A stretch of 64,000 bases of DNA from JBBRMW01 sp038239365 (GTDB lineage Bacteria > Chloroflexota > Anaerolineae > Aggregatilineales > UBA2796), in assembly GCA_038239365.1 (NCBI GenBank), contig JBBSEU010000001.1, positions 20,035-84,034 of the forward strand, read 5' to 3'. Positions 17,102-25,534 of this stretch are shown in pieces (within the stretch, counting starts at the first letter, position 1; each line of letters opens with the position of its first letter). The notes beneath the pieces were generated by a model, which was given only the letters and a program-made list of their open reading frames with translations, was not told the DNA's origin and did no database searches. The position numbers and the translations under genes are program-made.

Positions 17102-18310
17102 TTACGCGCTTGTGCCGATGGGTGAACCGACCTGCAATACTTTATGGAGCGCCTTGAGTACATCATCGACATCCGCATCGGTCATACGTGGGAAGATAGG
17201 CAGCGAAACGATCCGCTCATAGGCCGCCTCTGCTACCGGGCACAAACCGGGGCGTGTGCCGAAACGCTTCTGATAAAAGGGGTGAAGATGCACAGGAATG
17301 TAGTGGACATTGACCCCGATCCCTTCCTTACGCAACGCCTGAAAGATCGCCATGCGCGTTTGCTGAGCGGCTTCCAGGTCAAGACGGACGACGTACAAAT
17401 GATAGGCGTGGGCAGCCTCCGGGCGCTTGCTGAGCGGCGCGATCATGGGCATTTCAGCAAAGGCCGCATCGTAACACTGTGCGATGCTTTGGCGTCGGCT
17501 GACCCAATCGGGCAATTTGCGGAGTTGACTGATCCCCAACGCACATTGCAAATCGCTCAGCCGATAGTTGTAGCCAAGATCGACCATTTCATAGAACCAT
17601 GATCCCTGGGCTTCTCGCTGGCGATGATCGCTGGTGATACCGTGATTGCGGAAAACACGCATCCGACGCGCCAGTTCTGGATCATCCGTCGTGATAACGC
17701 CGCCTTCACCCGTCGTGATATGCTTGACCGGATGGAGGCTGAACGTATTCAGATCGGCCAGTGTTCCAACCGGATGCCCTGCATAACGGCCACCGACAGC
17801 GTGGCAGGCATCGGCCACAATTGCCAGATCATGTTTCGCGGCGATAGCGCGCAAATTATCGTAATCACAGGGCTGCCCGGCATAGTCCACCGCGACGATG
17901 GCGCGGGTGCGTTCGGTGATGCGGGCTTCGACCTGTGCCGGATCGATAAGCAGTGTGTCTGGATCAACGTCACAAAACACAGGCGTTCCACCCTGGTAGA
18001 CAACGCAGTTCGCGCTGGCCGCAAAGGTCATCGCCGGAACAATGACTTCATCGCCCGGAACAATATCAAGTGCATACATCGCGGCGTGCAAGGCGGCAGT
18101 CCCGTTCGAGACGGCGACTGCCTCAGCGGCACCCGTGAATGCGGCGAAGGCCTGCTCAAATTCGCCAACTTTTGGACCCGTGGTTAGCCAATCGGAACGA
18201 AGGACATCAATCACCGCATTGATGTCATCGTCATCGATCCACTGACGACCATAGGGCAGCAGCGTCTCACGAACCGGCTTATCGCTGGACAAGGGTGGGT
18301 TGTAATTCAT
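17102..18310 (-). CDS. pseC: UDP-4-amino-4,6-dideoxy-N-acetyl-beta-L-altrosamine transaminase
   Basis: The product is 402 aa from ATG 18310; an in-frame TTG lies at 18322. It is a DegT-family PLP enzyme with AVSNGTAALHAAMYAL (PLP-phosphate contact, about residue 73), VADACHAVGGRYAG (Asp, about 175) and SLHPVKHITTGEGGVI (Schiff-base Lys, about 200). The start LPYGRQWIDDDDINAVIDVL and YIPVHLHPFYQKRFG are typical of PseC. It aminates the 4-keto-altrose product of PseB using glutamate. It overlaps the end of pseB by about 32 nt, so the two are translated together. It shares family but not neighbourhood with the aminotransferase at 2455. Confidence 0.92.
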   Translation of the reverse strand: MNYNPPLSSDKPVRETLLPYGRQWIDDDDINAVIDVLRSDWLTTGPKVGEFEQAFAAFTGAAEAVAVSNGTAALHAAMYALDIVPGDEVIVPAMTFAASANCVVYQGGTPVFCDVDPDTLLIDPAQVEARITERTRAIVAVDYAGQPCDYDNLRAIAAKHDLAIVADACHAVGGRYAGHPVGTLADLNTFSLHPVKHITTGEGGVITTDDPELARRMRVFRNHGITSDHRQREAQGSWFYEMVDLGYNYRLSDLQCALGISQLRKLPDWVSRRQSIAQCYDAAFAEMPMIAPLSKRPEAAHAYHLYVVRLDLEAAQQTRMAIFQALRKEGIGVNVHYIPVHLHPFYQKRFGTRPGLCPVAEAAYERIVSLPIFPRMTDADVDDVLKALHKVLQVGSPIGTSA

Positions 18311-19313
18311 GCTGATCTTCAATCAACTCTTGCAGTTCGGAAATGGCTAGCCATTCCGTGTTAGCGTCACTGGTGTACTGAAAATTTTCTGGCAGCGCAC
18401 GGCCTTCGCTCCAGTTTTCGCTGAACCACCAGGGGTACAACGGTTTGACGATATACATGTTGTCCAGTTCCAGGGTATGGCGTGCCTCGTCTTCGGAAAT
18501 CAGTATTTCGTGCAGCTTTTCGCCGGGGCGAATGCCGATCATGTCAATCTGGCAGTCAGGAGCCACTGCAGTGACGACATCTATCAGGCTCATACTCGGA
18601 ATTTTGGGGATGAAAACTTCGCCGCCCTGCATTTGCTCAAGGCAGTTTGTCACAAACCGTACTACCTGATCGAGCGTCAACCAAAAGCGTGTCATGCGTT
18701 TATCAGTCACGCTGACCTTACCGGTTTTGCGCTGCTTCAAGAAAAGCGGAATGACGCTGCCACGACTGCCAACAACGTTACCATAACGCACACAACTGAA
18801 GCGTGTCGGGCCTTCGCCACTGTAGGCATTGGCCTGTACAAATAGTTTTTCGGCCACGAGCTTGGTGGCCCCATATAAATTGGTGGGACTCACGGCCTTA
18901 TCGGTGCTGATCGCCATGACGCGCTTGACTTTCATATCGAGTGCCGCTTCGATCACATTCTTAGCACCCATGATATTCGTCATCACGGCTTCAATGGGAT
19001 TGTATTCACAGGCGGGCACATGCTTGAGCGCCGCCGCATGGATGACAATATCGACGCCGTTCATGGCACGACGAAGGCGGTCAACATCGCGCACATCGCC
19101 AATGAAGTAGCGCATTGGCGATCCCTCAGTATCGGGAAAGACCTGACGCATTTCATGCTGCTTAAGTTCATCCCGACTAAAGATAATCAGGCGTTTGGGA
19201 TGATAGGTATTCAGAATAAACTCGGTGAGTTTTTTACCCATCGAGCCAGAGCCGCCAGTAATAAGAACGGATTGCTGTTTCCAATCAATCGGTTCGAGGT
19301 TCGAGGTTGACAT
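18279..19313 (-). CDS. pseB: UDP-N-acetylglucosamine 4,6-dehydratase (inverting)
   Basis: The product is 344 aa of the extended SDR family. VLITGGSGSMGKKLTEFIL (about residues 17-35) binds NADP. Catalysis uses the region AISTDKAVSPTNLYGATKLV (Tyr-x3-Lys as YGATK, about 135-155). FIGDVRDVDRLRRAM and GVDIVIHAAALKHVPACEYN are typical of PseB. It makes the 4-keto-6-deoxy-L-arabino sugar that starts pseudaminic acid synthesis. The frame is open far upstream (to 19565), but that part runs into the ABC exporter gene. ATG 19313 has AAAGGAACAACCT before it and fits PseB length. It is cytoplasmic and lacks the membrane part of the CapD paralogue at 21848. Confidence 0.93.
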   Translation of the reverse strand: MSTSNLEPIDWKQQSVLITGGSGSMGKKLTEFILNTYHPKRLIIFSRDELKQHEMRQVFPDTEGSPMRYFIGDVRDVDRLRRAMNGVDIVIHAAALKHVPACEYNPIEAVMTNIMGAKNVIEAALDMKVKRVMAISTDKAVSPTNLYGATKLVAEKLFVQANAYSGEGPTRFSCVRYGNVVGSRGSVIPLFLKQRKTGKVSVTDKRMTRFWLTLDQVVRFVTNCLEQMQGGEVFIPKIPSMSLIDVVTAVAPDCQIDMIGIRPGEKLHEILISEDEARHTLELDNMYIVKPLYPWWFSENWSEGRALPENFQYTSDANTEWLAISELQELIEDQHELQPTLVQR

Positions 19314-19341
19314 AGGTTGTTCCTTTGAAGTGCCCAATCTT

Positions 19342-21240
19342 TTATGGTAATGTCTCAAGTTGAACAGTGTTCGATGCTTTAACTTCCATGGGGAGGTTAT
19401 CCAGGATTTGATGACTCCACAGGGACTGGTAGGTCTTGCAAGTTTGTTGCAATTCCTGATGGGTGCCGAACCCCACCACCTGCCCATTTTCCAGCACCAG
19501 AATACGATCCGCGCGCCGAAGTGCAGAGAAACGATGGGTGACAACGAAGGTAGTACGACCTTCAATCAGATGCTCCAAAGCGATCTGGACAGAATGCTCC
19601 GAAACCGCGTCCAGGTTACTGGTTGCTTCGTCCAGGAAAAGAATTGGCGCGTTTTTGAGTAAGGCAGCCGCGATACAGATACGCTGTTTTTGCCCAACCG
19701 ATAGGCCGCGCCCTTCCTCACCGATGCCGAGCATCGTCTCGTAGCCTTTTTCCATTTGCATGATCTCATCGTGGATGTTCGCCGCTTTGGCCGCCTCAAT
19801 GACTTGTTCCATTGAAGCAGTGGGCCGCCCCATCCGAATATTATCAACGACGCTATCGACAAACAGGATCGGCTCCTGTAGGACAATGCTGCACTGATCC
19901 ATCAAATCGGTGTAGCGTATGTCACGCAGATCAACACCATCAAACAAAATTTTGCCGCCAGTATTTTCATAGAAGCGCAGCAGCAGAGAGATGAAGGTCG
20001 ATTTTCCCGCGCCAGATGGACCCACAATACCAATCGTTTCGCCCCGATGAAAGACGGCGGAAACATTCTTTAGAACAGTTTGATCATTGTAGGCGAAGGA
20101 GACGTTCTGGAATTCAATCGTCTTGGGGCCTTGCTTCAACGAAACCGGATTGGATCGATCCTGAAGGGCGGTAGGCATCGCCATCACCCGCTGCACATGT
20201 TCGATATTCGGGATTGCTCCGCGCAGTGTCGAGTATGTTTGTAGCAGACTCACAATCGGTGAATAGACAGCCAGGACCGCAATTAACAGGCTGAGCAGTG
20301 ATTGCCAGTCAAGACGCCCGGCGGCAATATCCTGCCCGCCAAAGGCCAGCACCATAACCAGACCAATCGCCGAGACAACCTCTAGCATGAGACGCGCCAA
20401 TCCGCGATTACGCGCCTGTTGTGTCACCAACTGATAAAGCGTTTCCGCAATATCACGGGCTTTGGCAAGAATGCGTTCTTCGGCGCGATTAACCTTTACC
20501 GCGCGGATGCCCTGTGAGACTTGAAGAAAGCTATCATGCCAACTGGCAAGCCCTATGCGGCGTTTGCGGGCGGCCAGTGTAATACGCTGCCCAAACCAGC
20601 TAGCGGGCAAAGCGATGAGTGGCACCGCTACGAAACCAATAAAAGCCAGCTTGGGACTGATAAGAACCGCCACAACTGCCAGCGAAGCCAGCCGTGTGCT
20701 GTACAGGATCGCTCGCCCGGCTTCTTCGGTTGCCCAGCGCAGCCCCTGAATATCCTGGTAGGAACCCATCACCATATCGCCCTGGTTGCTCTTTTCAAAA
20801 TAGCGCACCGGCAGCGTCAGCACTTTTGCCAGCAGCCGCCACATCGACTCAATTTCGATGCGGTGTCCAAGTTGAACCGAAGTCAATTCGGCAATGAAGG
20901 TACCAATCGACTGAAGCAGGCTGAACACCAGGATGATCCCGGAAGCAACCAGTAGAGTGGTAATTGAACCGCCCTCTGAGGTGCTGAATAACAGAATCGC
21001 CTGCCGAAGCCCCCATACTAGCAGCGCCTGAAAAACACCCTGCAGCGCAGTTCCCAGCAGGAACATGGCCGTTAATCGGGGGTAGCGCAGCATAGATCGA
21101 AAACCCATCCATAGGGCAGAGAAGAAGCTCGTTGTTGAGTAGATATTCAAAGATGAGACCCTTCCGATCAAGCCGTGTATTGCAGATAAAGAACGGAGAT
21201 TCTTAAAGCTCCGCAGTACCGACACACTTGAACAGTGCAT
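19342..21240 (-). CDS. ABC transporter, fused permease/ATPase (MsbA-like exporter)
   Basis: The product is 632 aa. A six-helix ABC_membrane domain occupies about residues 55-345. The ATPase domain has Walker A IVGPSGAGKSTF (about 425), a Q-loop in SIVLQEPILF, signature GRGLSVGQKQRICIA, Walker B ILFLDEATSNLD and the switch His in FVVTHRF. Such exporters flip lipids, lipid-linked sugars or peptides; here it may move a glycan intermediate out of the cytoplasm. No Wzx-type flippase is visible. ATG 21240 has no ribosome site. A TTG at 21150, which would drop 30 residues, has GGAAGGG 8 nt before it and may be the true start. Confidence 0.9.
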   Translation of the reverse strand: MHCSSVSVLRSFKNLRSLSAIHGLIGRVSSLNIYSTTSFFSALWMGFRSMLRYPRLTAMFLLGTALQGVFQALLVWGLRQAILLFSTSEGGSITTLLVASGIILVFSLLQSIGTFIAELTSVQLGHRIEIESMWRLLAKVLTLPVRYFEKSNQGDMVMGSYQDIQGLRWATEEAGRAILYSTRLASLAVVAVLISPKLAFIGFVAVPLIALPASWFGQRITLAARKRRIGLASWHDSFLQVSQGIRAVKVNRAEERILAKARDIAETLYQLVTQQARNRGLARLMLEVVSAIGLVMVLAFGGQDIAAGRLDWQSLLSLLIAVLAVYSPIVSLLQTYSTLRGAIPNIEHVQRVMAMPTALQDRSNPVSLKQGPKTIEFQNVSFAYNDQTVLKNVSAVFHRGETIGIVGPSGAGKSTFISLLLRFYENTGGKILFDGVDLRDIRYTDLMDQCSIVLQEPILFVDSVVDNIRMGRPTASMEQVIEAAKAANIHDEIMQMEKGYETMLGIGEEGRGLSVGQKQRICIAAALLKNAPILFLDEATSNLDAVSEHSVQIALEHLIEGRTTFVVTHRFSALRRADRILVLENGQVVGFGTHQELQQTCKTYQSLWSHQILDNLPMEVKASNTVQLETLP

Positions 21241-21298
21241 CGTGATGGTTGAGACGACAAGTTGTGGAACAACCTACAAGTTACGGACACGACGAACG

Positions 21299-21844
21299 TC
21301 AATGAGCCGGAGCAATGTCTTTCACATTGATTTCGGCACGGACTGAGCGGCCCAGCAGTTCTAACAAAATGTGGACACGTTCAGAGCCAGTCAGATAGCG
21401 ATTGAACAAACCCACATAGCCCGCAAAAGCACCGCCGACGATCATTACCGAGTCGCCGGGCTGCAATGGTTTTTCAGCTTCGGCGCTCAGCGAAGGCTGA
21501 GAAGCAAGCTGGCTTAAAAAATGCTGCAACTGCACAATGACATTTTCGGGAACAATCGCGGGCTGGCCGTCGAACTGAACCAATCCTATCGAACCTGGTG
21601 CCCAGCGCAAGCGATCAACATCGACAGTTCCCAGGTTAAGCTGGATAAACAGATAACCTGGAAAATACGGACGAACTCTGGCAGCGCGCGGATTCACCGG
21701 CTTAACATGAAGGACGGGCGCGAAAACGTGAATGTCTTCTGAAGACAGATAGTCGCTCAAGTGCCTTTCGTGATGCGGCTTACTCTGTAGAGCGTACCAG
21801 CTACGCTCTACGACTGCCGGAGAGGTATCCATATGACTGTCCAT
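21299..21844 (-). CDS. NusG-like transcription antiterminator (RfaH/UpxY/LoaP class)
   Basis: The product is 181 aa. The NGN domain covers about residues 14-110: RSWYALQSKPHHERHLSDYL, PYFPGYLFIQLNL and GSIGLVQFDGQPAIVPENVI are standard NusG-paralogue features. A KOW domain follows (about 125-180, LQPGDSVMIVGGAFAGYVGLF). It binds elongating RNA polymerase and should help it read the long operon downstream. It is the second gene of a roughly 22-kb polysaccharide operon, the usual place for UpxY/LoaP-type specialised factors. No RfaH-type ops element was found in the upstream region. It starts 3 nt after the CapD-type gene; a second in-frame ATG lies at 21832. Confidence 0.9.
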   Translation of the reverse strand: MDSHMDTSPAVVERSWYALQSKPHHERHLSDYLSSEDIHVFAPVLHVKPVNPRAARVRPYFPGYLFIQLNLGTVDVDRLRWAPGSIGLVQFDGQPAIVPENVIVQLQHFLSQLASQPSLSAEAEKPLQPGDSVMIVGGAFAGYVGLFNRYLTGSERVHILLELLGRSVRAEINVKDIAPAH

Positions 21845-21847
21845 TCC

Positions 21848-23821
21848 TCAGGCCAGTACCGCCACCGGTAAGGCAACCGGGTCTACCTTGATATTGCTCG
21901 GCTCACTCAGTTCCACTTGAAGCGGTTCTCTGCCGTTCTGAATAAGCATATTCATCTGGCTTGGGTTGTTGCCCAGGCCATAGCGGAGCAGTTCATCCAG
22001 ATGTTTGATAAACGACTCTGCATTGAAATGAGCCAGTTTGTATTCAACGCGCATGATTCCAGGGTGAATGGTATCCATGAGCGATTCAGACTCGCTATGG
22101 AGCTGCTCGTCCAACTTTTCGCCGGGGCGAACGCCAGTGAACTGAATGTCGATGTCTTTGTAGGGGCGCAAGACGCGCAACCGAATCATTCGTTCAGCCA
22201 GATCAACGATACGAACCACATCACCCATTCGCAGAATAAACGCATCGCGGCCAGTCGTCATACACGCGGCATGAATCACCAGATTGGCGGCTTCTGCAAT
22301 GCTCATGAAATAGCGGGTCATATTCGGGTGAGTCACCGTTATGGGGCCGCCATTATCAATTTGCTGATTAAAGGTAGGTACAACGCTTCCACGACTACCC
22401 AGCACGTTCCCAAAGCGCACTGACGCAAAATAGATGGCGTTGTGTTTCTGGCTCAGGGCATGAAGGATAAGTTCACACACACGCTTGCTGGTGCCCATGA
22501 CGCTGGACGGGTTGACCGCCTTATCCGTCGAGATCAACACAAAGCGTTCAACTTTGTATTCACAGGCAAGGCGTGCTAGCAAGTAGGTGCCGCCCACATT
22601 AACGCGCAGCGCCTCATCCGGGAAACGCTCCAACATGGGGACATGCTTGTAGGCCGCCGCATGAAAAATAACCTGCGGCCTATAAGACTCGAACATCGCC
22701 CGCAGCGATTCTTCAACGGTAATATCCGTTAGCACAGACGTTGTTTTGACATGCGGAAACTTCGCCATCAGTTCAACACTTAAATCGTGTAAACTGCTCT
22801 CGTTGTTGTCGAGCAGGATAAGCTCACGAACCTGATAGGTGTACAACTGGTGGCACAGTTCTGAACCAATTGATCCCGCCGCGCCCGTCACCAGGACGCG
22901 CTTATCCTTTAGCGGTGTCAGGTCAACGCCCTTTTGGTGCGTGATCGCCGTCCGCCCAATCAGGTCTTCAGGGGTAATATCGCGTAGCAGCGTTGTACTG
23001 GTGCTGATACCCATCATCGCCACGACATCGGGTGCTATTTTGATGCGCGCCGTCGTTCGCTCACAATAACTTAAAAGCTGGCGGAATTCTGCGCCAGAGA
23101 CTTTATTCATGGCAACGACGATCAAATCTATGGCGTAGTCTTCGGCAAGGCGCGGAATATCCGCGTAACCGCCTAGAACAGGTGACCCCTCGATGTATAG
23201 TCCGTGCATTTCGGGCTTTTGATCGATAAAGCCGACAACCACATAGATATGTTCATTATTGTGGGGATGATGTTTAAGCTGAATCGCCAGTTCCTGTGCA
23301 GGGTTGCTGGCCCCAACAATGACCACGCGCGTTACTGACTTTGGAAATTCATAGTTCATAACGGCCCGCCACCGCCACGAAAACCCGGTCAGCAGACGTG
23401 ACCGAAAACGTGTTGCCACAAAGCCAAAGAGCGCCAGCAGATTGCCCAACAAGACAATGCTAATTGGCAACGGGTGTTGAATGGGCGCAATATCCAGCGG
23501 AACGATGATAACCGTCGCAATCAAGACGGCTTTTATTAGCAAAGAAACGCCATAGCCGCTGGTCATTGACCAGAGGCGGCGATAAACGCCTGAAACAAAG
23601 AGGATGCTGACCACAATGAAGGTCGCGGCAGCAGTCATGCCAAAGCTGTCGATATAATCGAGCGGTGTGCTGGCTGCCCGAACGAAAAACGCCGTCAGGT
23701 AAGCGACTTGCACCACAAGAATATCAATCAGCATCGAAAGTAAGGCACGCCTAAGTTGATTAGAACTTATCAGTTGAGAAACGACTGTTCGAGGCGACGG
23801 TACTGTGTTATTTCTCATCAA
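21848..23821 (-). CDS. Membrane-bound nucleotide-sugar 4,6-dehydratase (CapD/FlaA1/PglF family)
   Basis: The product is 657 aa. Four or five hydrophobic helices lie in residues about 25-145, then a CoA-binding-like Rossmann domain begins (RVVIVGASNPAQELAIQL, about 170). The catalytic SDR domain has RVLVTGAAGSIGSELCHQLY (about 305-325), VIFHAAAYKHVPMLE, and LISTDKAVNPSSVMGTSKRV. In the last motif MGTSK stands where the catalytic Tyr is usual, as in the large CapD/WbpM type. It would convert a UDP-HexNAc to a 4-keto-6-deoxy sugar at the membrane. TTG at 23821 and ATG at 23818 are both possible starts, with GAGGTGA upstream. It is the first gene of the large operon and a likely partner of the aminotransferase at 2455. 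Confidence 0.9.
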   Translation of the reverse strand: MMRNNTVPSPRTVVSQLISSNQLRRALLSMLIDILVVQVAYLTAFFVRAASTPLDYIDSFGMTAAATFIVVSILFVSGVYRRLWSMTSGYGVSLLIKAVLIATVIIVPLDIAPIQHPLPISIVLLGNLLALFGFVATRFRSRLLTGFSWRWRAVMNYEFPKSVTRVVIVGASNPAQELAIQLKHHPHNNEHIYVVVGFIDQKPEMHGLYIEGSPVLGGYADIPRLAEDYAIDLIVVAMNKVSGAEFRQLLSYCERTTARIKIAPDVVAMMGISTSTTLLRDITPEDLIGRTAITHQKGVDLTPLKDKRVLVTGAAGSIGSELCHQLYTYQVRELILLDNNESSLHDLSVELMAKFPHVKTTSVLTDITVEESLRAMFESYRPQVIFHAAAYKHVPMLERFPDEALRVNVGGTYLLARLACEYKVERFVLISTDKAVNPSSVMGTSKRVCELILHALSQKHNAIYFASVRFGNVLGSRGSVVPTFNQQIDNGGPITVTHPNMTRYFMSIAEAANLVIHAACMTTGRDAFILRMGDVVRIVDLAERMIRLRVLRPYKDIDIQFTGVRPGEKLDEQLHSESESLMDTIHPGIMRVEYKLAHFNAESFIKHLDELLRYGLGNNPSQMNMLIQNGREPLQVELSEPSNIKVDPVALPVAVLA

Positions 23822-24198
23822 GGCTAAATCACCTCATACCTATACGTTTCGTGGACGATGCAAGCGACTTGACAATTTCAATGATGGCTGGATGGAAAAC
23901 GATTTGTCAATTTTAGATAGGTGTCAATGTGTTCAAGAGAAATTTGAATTCATCGACAAATAGTCTTAAAGTCACACCTCAGCTTAGAGAACCAGAGAGA
24001 CTAAAGCAACTATACTATTATTGTTTTGAAAGATCAAGAGCATTATCTATAAGGCGTCAGATATTTTACAAGTTTTAAGAAAAGATAAAGAATAGGGCTG
24101 TCAAAGCTCTGAACTTAACCATATTTTGTAGGTGAGACGGAAGAATTATTAAGAACGTATTGGCTCTGAGTGCAACCAGAGGTCGCACGTCAAAACGC
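23822..24198. other. AT-rich intergenic region between divergent operons
   Basis: No gene is supported in this gap. It separates the polysaccharide operon (minus) from the sugar importer (plus). It contains several TTGACA/TTGTCA motifs (for example 23868-23935), forming a loose inverted repeat. A small minus-strand open frame at 24075-24314 has no ribosome site and crosses the importer promoter, so it was not accepted. I saw no ops/JUMPstart-like element in it. Confidence 0.5.
24042..24071 (-). promoter_or_regulatory. Possible promoter of the polysaccharide operon
   Basis: Read on the minus strand, TTGTAA (24066-24071) and GATAAT (24042-24047) are separated by 18 nt. This would start a leader of about 215 nt before the CapD-type gene, long enough for an antitermination target. 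It is the best-spaced pair I found, but both hexamers deviate from consensus. Confidence 0.3.
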
Positions 24199-24227
24199 TT
24201 GACAACATACTGTACACTGTATACAAT
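24199..24227 (+). promoter_or_regulatory. Sigma-70-type promoter of the sugar importer operon
   Basis: TTGACA (24199-24204) and TACAAT (24222-24227) are 17 nt apart, a near-consensus vegetative promoter. An imperfect palindrome GTACACTGTATAC (24212-24224) overlaps the spacer and the -10 box, a position where a repressor would block polymerase. The leader to the ATG at 24378 is about 145 nt. The identity of any repressor is unknown; none is encoded next to it. Confidence 0.75.
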
Positions 24228-24377
24228 ATTTTTGTGCTTAAGCAGATTGCATGTACCGAAAGGAAAAGATGCTATCAAGAAAGGCAGGTGCGACTTATCA
24301 TCGACTGCGCCCAAAAGTTCGTTGTGTGTACAGCCCTAACCAGTCCTTCTCAGGTCTTAGTTCTTAGGAGATTTAAA

Positions 24378-25424
24378 ATGCAAAGACTTTTCGCCAGGAT
24401 CAGCGTGCTTATGCTCGCACTCCTTCTGATTATTACGGCTGCCATTGTTCCATCGGCGCGTACCAAAGCCCAGGCCGGAACGAAAATTTGTTTTGGCTTT
24501 CAGGATTTGGAGACGGAGTTCTGGGTAGCAGGCCATAAAGCGATTACCGAGACACTCCGTAAGCAGGGTATCGACGTTCTTGAATACAACGCCAACGAAG
24601 ACCCGAACAAGCAGCTTGAGCAGGTACGCGACTGCATCTCGCAGGGTGTTAGTGGGATCATCATCATCCCGCAGGACGGCGACAGCGCCAACACCATTGT
24701 GAAGGAAGCACAGTCGGCAGATATTCCAATCGCCGTATTTAACCGTCCTCCCAACGATAAAACCAAGGGGATCGTCGTGGTCGCCGATAACGTCAGCGCC
24801 ACCGAGCAGGCGGTTGAATTTATCGCTCAGAAGGCGCTGCGCCAGTGGGAAATTACCCAGAAGCCGATCACGCCGCTGATCCTCGTCGGCGCGCTGCAAG
24901 ACACCAATGCGATTGGTCGTCGGGATGGTTTCTTCAACGTCGTTAACCGCTATAATAAGCGTTATCCGGGTATGTTTGCCAAGCCGATTGAAGTGGCCTC
25001 GGAATGGGACGCAAAGACCGCACTGGCGAACCTGGAAGCAGCAATTACGGCCAATCCGAACGTTGATTTTATGTTCACCTCGTCGGATTTCCTGTTCCCC
25101 ACCATTCGTTCCGTGCTGGAACCACGCAAAAAGTGGCTGCCTGCCGGTCAACCCGGACACGTGCTTCTGGCCGGGCTGGATGGGGACGTAACCGCTTGCA
25201 AGCTGATTGGTGATGGTCTTGTGGATGCGACGGGTGTACAGGACCTTTTCCTGGAAGCCAAATTGACGATGGATCGTTTACTAAAGGCGATCAATGACAA
25301 GGAAAAGACCCCCAATCAGGTGCTGCTTGATCCGGGCTTCGCGCTCTCGGCAGGTAACTACCCCTGGCAGCGGTCTAACATGTGGGGCTGCCAGCTTCTG
25401 GATGCTGGATCGAAAGCCAAATAA
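24378..25424 (+). CDS. Sugar ABC transporter substrate-binding protein (ribose/xylose type)
   Basis: The product is 348 aa. A signal peptide covers about residues 1-32 (ISVLMLALLLIITAAIVPSA, cleavage near TKAQAG); there is no lipobox Cys. The mature part is a periplasmic-binding-protein type I fold (Peripla_BP_4): ICFGFQDLETEFWVAG, GIIIIPQDGDSANTIV, and ALQDTNAIGRRDGFFNVV at the hinge. It would capture a sugar outside the membrane and deliver it to the two permeases downstream. ATG 24378 has TTAGGAGATTTAAA before it; the frame is open further up but without a site. A strong hairpin separates it from the permease gene. The sugar cannot be deduced; two separate permeases recall rhamnose- and AI-2-type systems. 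Confidence 0.9.
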   Translation: MQRLFARISVLMLALLLIITAAIVPSARTKAQAGTKICFGFQDLETEFWVAGHKAITETLRKQGIDVLEYNANEDPNKQLEQVRDCISQGVSGIIIIPQDGDSANTIVKEAQSADIPIAVFNRPPNDKTKGIVVVADNVSATEQAVEFIAQKALRQWEITQKPITPLILVGALQDTNAIGRRDGFFNVVNRYNKRYPGMFAKPIEVASEWDAKTALANLEAAITANPNVDFMFTSSDFLFPTIRSVLEPRKKWLPAGQPGHVLLAGLDGDVTACKLIGDGLVDATGVQDLFLEAKLTMDRLLKAINDKEKTPNQVLLDPGFALSAGNYPWQRSNMWGCQLLDAGSKAK

Positions 25425-25446
25425 CGTTTCCTGACGCCTGACCATA

Positions 25447-25481
25447 AAAACGGGGAGAACACGAACTGCTCTCCCCGTTTT
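25447..25481 (+). terminator. Hairpin between binding-protein and permease genes
   Basis: AAAACGGGGAGA (25447-25458) pairs perfectly with TCTCCCCGTTTT (25470-25481), a 12-bp stem with an 11-nt loop and T residues at the 3' end. It may terminate part of the transcripts or protect the 3' end of the upstream message, so that the binding protein is made in excess over the membrane parts. Confidence 0.75.
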
Positions 25482-25534
25482 CAGGTAAAATGACTTAAGA
25501 TCATCAGTGACGCATTTTTGTAAGGGGCTATCGC

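Noticed and set aside
18289..19300. GGTTCGAGGTTCGAGG near 19291 as a tRNA T-arm
   Set aside because: It is a short coding direct repeat at the pseB start with no cloverleaf around it.
19314..19565. N-terminal extension of pseB by 84 codons
   Set aside because: It lies inside the ABC exporter gene and lacks family similarity; ATG 19313 with AAAGGAAC fits PseB length.
23822..24198. RfaH-type ops or JUMPstart element before the polysaccharide operon
   Set aside because: No GGCGGTAG-like sequence was found on the coding strand.
24075..24314. Minus-strand open frame of 79 codons in the intergenic region
   Set aside because: No ribosome site or domain, and it crosses the strong importer promoter on the other strand.
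24357..25160. Minus-strand open frame of 267 codons opposite the sugar-binding protein
   Set aside because: Antisense to a well-supported gene; its composition is that of a mirrored frame.
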